A DNA stretch of 27,383 bases from the NCBI GenBank assembly GCA_025353085.1, contig JANXRI010000176.1:1-27383 (forward strand). The letters are read 5' to 3'. The DNA is from Betaproteobacteria bacterium. Its GTDB lineage: Bacteria; Pseudomonadota; Gammaproteobacteria; Burkholderiales; SG8-41. Position numbers and translations under genes: made by a program. The notes under the pieces are model-generated. The model did no database searches and was not told the DNA's origin. It worked only from the letters and a program-made list of their open reading frames with translations. This document shows, one piece after another, positions 25,038-27,383 of this stretch. The first letter of the stretch is position 1. Each line of letters opens with the position of its first letter.

Positions 25038-26264
25038 ATGAAGAACGGCTTCACCACGAAGATTCTGCATTCGGATCTCGAATCGCCCATCGAGCACTTT
25101 GCCGTACATAAGCCGATGCATGCTTCGGTTGCATACGGTTATGCGGACGCGCGAGACCTCGCTAAAGTATTCAAGGGGGAGCTTTCCGGCTATGTCTACG
25201 GCCGCCAGGGCAATCCCACGACGGCCGCGCTCGAAGCGAAAATCAGCAAAATGGAAGACGGCATCGCCACCGCGTGCTTCAGCACAGGTATGGCTGCGAT
25301 TGCCGCCATTTTCATCGCGTTGCTGCGCGCGGGCGATCACGTCGTATCGAGCTCGTTTCTGTTCGGCAACACCAACAGCCTGTTTGGCACACTCAACGCT
25401 CTGGGTTGCGAAATAAGTTTTGTCGATCCCACCGGCGTCGCAAATGTGGCCGGCGCCATCCGCCCCAACACCCGTCTGGTGTTCGTGGAAACCATCGCAA
25501 ACCCTCGCACGCAGATCGCCGATCTGACACGCATCGGCGAGTTGTGCGCCGCGCGCGGCGTGCTTTACGTCGTCGATAACACGATGACGACGCCTTATCT
25601 GTATTTGCCCAAGCGCGACAAAGCAGGACTCATCGTCAATTCATTGACGAAGTACATTGGCGGTCATGGCAATGCGCTGGGCGGCGCGGTGACCGATACC
25701 GGCTTGTTTGACTGGACGCGCTTTTCCAACATCTACGACAATTACAAAAACGCCCAGCCCGCGCTGTGGGGGATACTCCAGATACGCAAGAAAGGGTTGC
25801 GGGACATTGGCAGCACGCTCGCCGCTGAACCTGCGCACCGCATCGCCACCGGTGCTGAGACACTCGCATTGCGCATGGAGAAGGCTTCGGGCAATGCCGT
25901 GCAGCTCGCGCGTTTTCTGGCGGCCCATCCCAAAGTCAGAAAAGTGTATTACCCGGGCCTCGACGATCACCCGCAGCACCGGCTCGCGACCTCGCTGTTT
26001 AAAACTTACGGCGCGCTCATGAGCGTTGAACTCGCTGATGGCATCGACTGTTTCGATTTTCTCAACCGGTTAAAGCTCGTGATTTCATCGAGCCATCTCG
26101 GCGACAACCGGACGCTCGCGATTCCGATCGCGCACACAATTTACTGGGAAATGGGAGCGCAGCGCCGGGCCGAGATGGGTATTGCAGATTCGCTGATCCG
26201 TTTGTCGATCGGCATCGAGGATTTAGACGACCTGTTGGGCGATTTCAGGCAGGCGCTCGGTTAA
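25038..26264 (+). CDS. Cystathionine gamma-synthase / O-acylhomoserine sulfhydrylase family enzyme
   Basis: PLP-dependent Cys/Met metabolism enzyme of 408 residues. The Schiff-base lysine is Lys205 in NSLTKYIGGHG, and the family motifs YGRQGNPTTAALE, FSTGMAAIAA and ETIANPRTQIADL are present. This subgroup has the N-terminus HKPMHASVAYGYADARDLA rather than that of typical MetZ, so I leave the symbol blank. It probably makes homocysteine or cystathionine from an acylhomoserine; a methionine gamma-lyase-like role is not excluded. The position after purF is where many proteobacteria carry metZ, and the SAM-II-like leader supports a role in methionine synthesis. The ATG at 25038 follows AAAAGAG. 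Confidence 0.88.
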   Translation: MKNGFTTKILHSDLESPIEHFAVHKPMHASVAYGYADARDLAKVFKGELSGYVYGRQGNPTTAALEAKISKMEDGIATACFSTGMAAIAAIFIALLRAGDHVVSSSFLFGNTNSLFGTLNALGCEISFVDPTGVANVAGAIRPNTRLVFVETIANPRTQIADLTRIGELCAARGVLYVVDNTMTTPYLYLPKRDKAGLIVNSLTKYIGGHGNALGGAVTDTGLFDWTRFSNIYDNYKNAQPALWGILQIRKKGLRDIGSTLAAEPAHRIATGAETLALRMEKASGNAVQLARFLAAHPKVRKVYYPGLDDHPQHRLATSLFKTYGALMSVELADGIDCFDFLNRLKLVISSSHLGDNRTLAIPIAHTIYWEMGAQRRAEMGIADSLIRLSIGIEDLDDLLGDFRQALG

Positions 26265-26269
26265 ACGAA

Positions 26270-26294
26270 GCAGCGCTTGATTGGCCGACGCTGC
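26270..26294. other. Inverted repeat in the convergent gap between the methionine gene and lpxH
   Basis: GCAGCG and CGCTGC arms around a 13-base loop lie between two genes facing each other. There is no T-run on either side, so a terminator role is weakly supported. Confidence 0.3.
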
Positions 26295-26314
26295 ATAGGC
26301 TGACGCCCCACGGT

Positions 26315-26992
26315 TCAAGTGGAGGCGAGTTCGATGACGTTGCAGCCGGTGTTATCGCATTGCAAATAGCTTCCGCGCGTATACCAGTCGGCCAGCACCC
26401 AGCGCTCGCAGACATGCCCGTCGACGACATGCCGATGCAGCGCGGGCCGGTGGGTATGGCCGTGAATCAGGCGCGGATAGCGGTGTTCGCGTAAGACCGA
26501 TTCCACCGTCGCCGGAGTCACGTCCATGATGGACTCCGACTTGAGCTGTTTTTTCTCGACGTTTTCCATGCGCAGGCCGGCGATGATCCGCTTGCGCTCG
26601 GCGAGCGGCTGCGCGAGAAACTGCTGCTGGTAACGCGGGTCACGCACTTTGCCGCGGAATTCCTGATAGCCGAGATCGTCCGAACATAAGGTGTCGCCGT
26701 GCATCAGCAGCGTCGGCGTGCCGTACAGGTCGAGCAGCGCCGGGTCCGGAAGAATTGTCGCGTGGCACGCGTCACTGAAGCATTCGCCAATCAGAAAATC
26801 GCGGTTGCCATGCATCAAGTACAGTTTCGCGCCGTCATCGGCAAGCCCGCTCAGCGCACTGAGTACTGACGCATTAAAGGGATCATTGTCATCGTCGCCT
26901 GCCCAATACTCAAACAGGTCGCCGAGTATGTAGAGCGCTTCTGCGCGCGCCGCGGGCCCGCGCAGGAAATCGAAAAAAACCTGATTGATAGC
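26315..26992 (-). CDS. lpxH: UDP-2,3-diacylglucosamine diphosphatase, 5' end missing
   Basis: LpxH hydrolyses UDP-2,3-diacylglucosamine to lipid X in lipid A synthesis, at the inner face of the membrane. Visible motifs are ALYILGDLFEYWAGDDD, MHGNRDFLIGE, LLMHGDTLCSDD and LIHGHTHRPALH, all calcineurin-like metallophosphatase features. The normal first 15 or so residues, including the DLHL metal-binding motif and the start codon, are absent: recognisable LpxH begins at AINQVFFDFL, about 26992. The open frame extends upstream to 27265, but that part is an out-of-frame reading of tctB and looks like nonsense. The protein as encoded should lack activity. The cause is either a deletion or a join of two unrelated contigs. 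Confidence 0.85.
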   Translation of the reverse strand, partial: AINQVFFDFLRGPAARAEALYILGDLFEYWAGDDDNDPFNASVLSALSGLADDGAKLYLMHGNRDFLIGECFSDACHATILPDPALLDLYGTPTLLMHGDTLCSDDLGYQEFRGKVRDPRYQQQFLAQPLAERKRIIAGLRMENVEKKQLKSESIMDVTPATVESVLREHRYPRLIHGHTHRPALHRHVVDGHVCERWVLADWYTRGSYLQCDNTGCNVIELAST

Positions 26993-27324
26993 ACGAGCAC
27001 GAACAGCAGGCTGAACAGCAGCAGCGACATCGTGATGAGAAAGCCCGCCCAGGCGTAGAGCGCGACCGCGGGAACTGCGACGGCCAGCACTCGCGATGCA
27101 TGACCGAGATCGCCCCACTCGAGTTCGGCGACCGGCGGACTGGAGCCGGCGGACAGCATGGTCGCCAGCGCCAGCGCGATCATGATCGCAACCACCAGCT
27201 TGGGCATCATGCCGGCGCCCGGAAAGGCGAGGCTGCCGACCGGCAAGTCGCCGCTCAGCGCCCAAACGACGATGCCGGCCGCGATGAAGAACGCGCCTGC
27301 GATATGGTCCCTGCGCACGATCAT
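26851..27324 (-). CDS. tctB: Tripartite tricarboxylate transporter small subunit TctB, 3' end replaced
   Basis: TctB-type four-helix membrane subunit of a tripartite tricarboxylate transporter. The start ATG at 27324 follows AAGGGTGAG on the minus strand. Hydrophobic helices (AGAFFIAAGIVVWAL, PKLVVAIMIALALATML, VAVPAVALYAWAGFLITM and LLLFSLLFVLV) and the PGAGMMPKLV loop fit the family. Similarity stops at about 26990-26994; the remaining frame to 26851 is out-of-frame lpxH sequence. A normal TctB should carry roughly 35-40 more residues. Upstream, another gene ends 7 bp before its start. No TctA is seen in the window. Confidence 0.7.
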   Translation of the reverse strand: MIVRRDHIAGAFFIAAGIVVWALSGDLPVGSLAFPGAGMMPKLVVAIMIALALATMLSAGSSPPVAELEWGDLGHASRVLAVAVPAVALYAWAGFLITMSLLLFSLLFVLVLSIRFFSISCAGPRRAQKRSTYSATCLSIGQATMTMIPLMRQYSVR

Positions 27325-27331
27325 CGTCCGC

Positions 27332-27383
27332 TCACCCTTGCTGCTTGCCGATGGTACGGACCGCATCCTCGACGCGCTTGGCG
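27332..27383 (-). CDS. 3' end of an unidentified minus-strand gene upstream of tctB
   Basis: Sixteen codons ending ...EDAVRTIGKQQG and a TGA at 27334-27332 run in from the right edge. The spacing of 7 bp to the tctB ATG suggests an operon. The tail does not clearly match the usual C-terminus of TctC-type binding proteins, so I do not name it. Confidence 0.4.
   Translation of the reverse strand, partial: AKRVEDAVRTIGKQQG

Noticed and set aside
26993..27265. Extra N-terminal 91 residues of a longer LpxH reading frame
   Set aside because: These codons are tctB read in another frame; the Arg-rich composition and lack of any LpxH motif argue against a real extension.
1..27383. CRISPR arrays, tRNA or rRNA genes, transposases, prophage genes
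   Set aside because: No regularly spaced repeats, cloverleaf-like segments, rRNA sequence or transposase/integrase motifs were seen. The only dispersed repeats are the palindromes in the methyltransferase gene.

Overview
The window looks like a betaproteobacterial chromosome segment, moderately GC-rich. The order leuC-leuD-leuB-asd-fimV-truA-trpF-trpB-trpA-accD-folC-SPOR protein-cvpA-purF-methionine gene is a conserved beta/gammaproteobacterial arrangement. FimV with a LysM domain, the tripartite tricarboxylate transporter remnant and the trpF-trpB-trpA-accD-folC run favour Betaproteobacteria. The lineage cannot be fixed further by eye.

Left part (1-7525): an accessory defence operon on the plus strand, entering from beyond the left edge. 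It encodes a beta-class DNA methyltransferase (mod-like), an OLD/RecF-like AAA ATPase, a small DUF4276/TOPRIM-like protein and a large SF2 helicase with a C-terminal PD-(D/E)xK nuclease (res-like). The three junctions are 4-bp start/stop overlaps, so the four proteins are probably made together. This looks like a type III-like restriction-modification system carrying an embedded ATPase + TOPRIM-like pair reminiscent of PARIS or split OLD systems. The methyltransferase gene carries three in-frame GC-rich palindromic repeats.

Middle part (7529-24861): an MFS transporter starts 3 bp after the restriction gene, followed by core metabolism. This comprises leucine synthesis (leuC, leuD, leuB), aspartate-semialdehyde dehydrogenase (asd), the polar hub protein FimV, a strong terminator, then truA-trpF-trpB-trpA, accD-folC-SPOR protein-cvpA and purF. 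Many of these genes overlap or nearly touch. Hairpins that are not terminators sit before leuB, fimV and accD.

Right part (24862-27383): a sigma70-like promoter is followed at the predicted start of transcription by a SAM-II-like riboswitch with a terminator/antiterminator platform. It precedes a cystathionine gamma-synthase/O-acylhomoserine sulfhydrylase family gene, which fits methionine control. Convergent to it is lpxH on the minus strand, missing its start and first metal-binding motif and joined at about 26990 to a tctB gene that has lost its 3' end. That junction is either a real deletion or a contig chimera. No rRNA, tRNA, CRISPR array or transposase gene was recognised.
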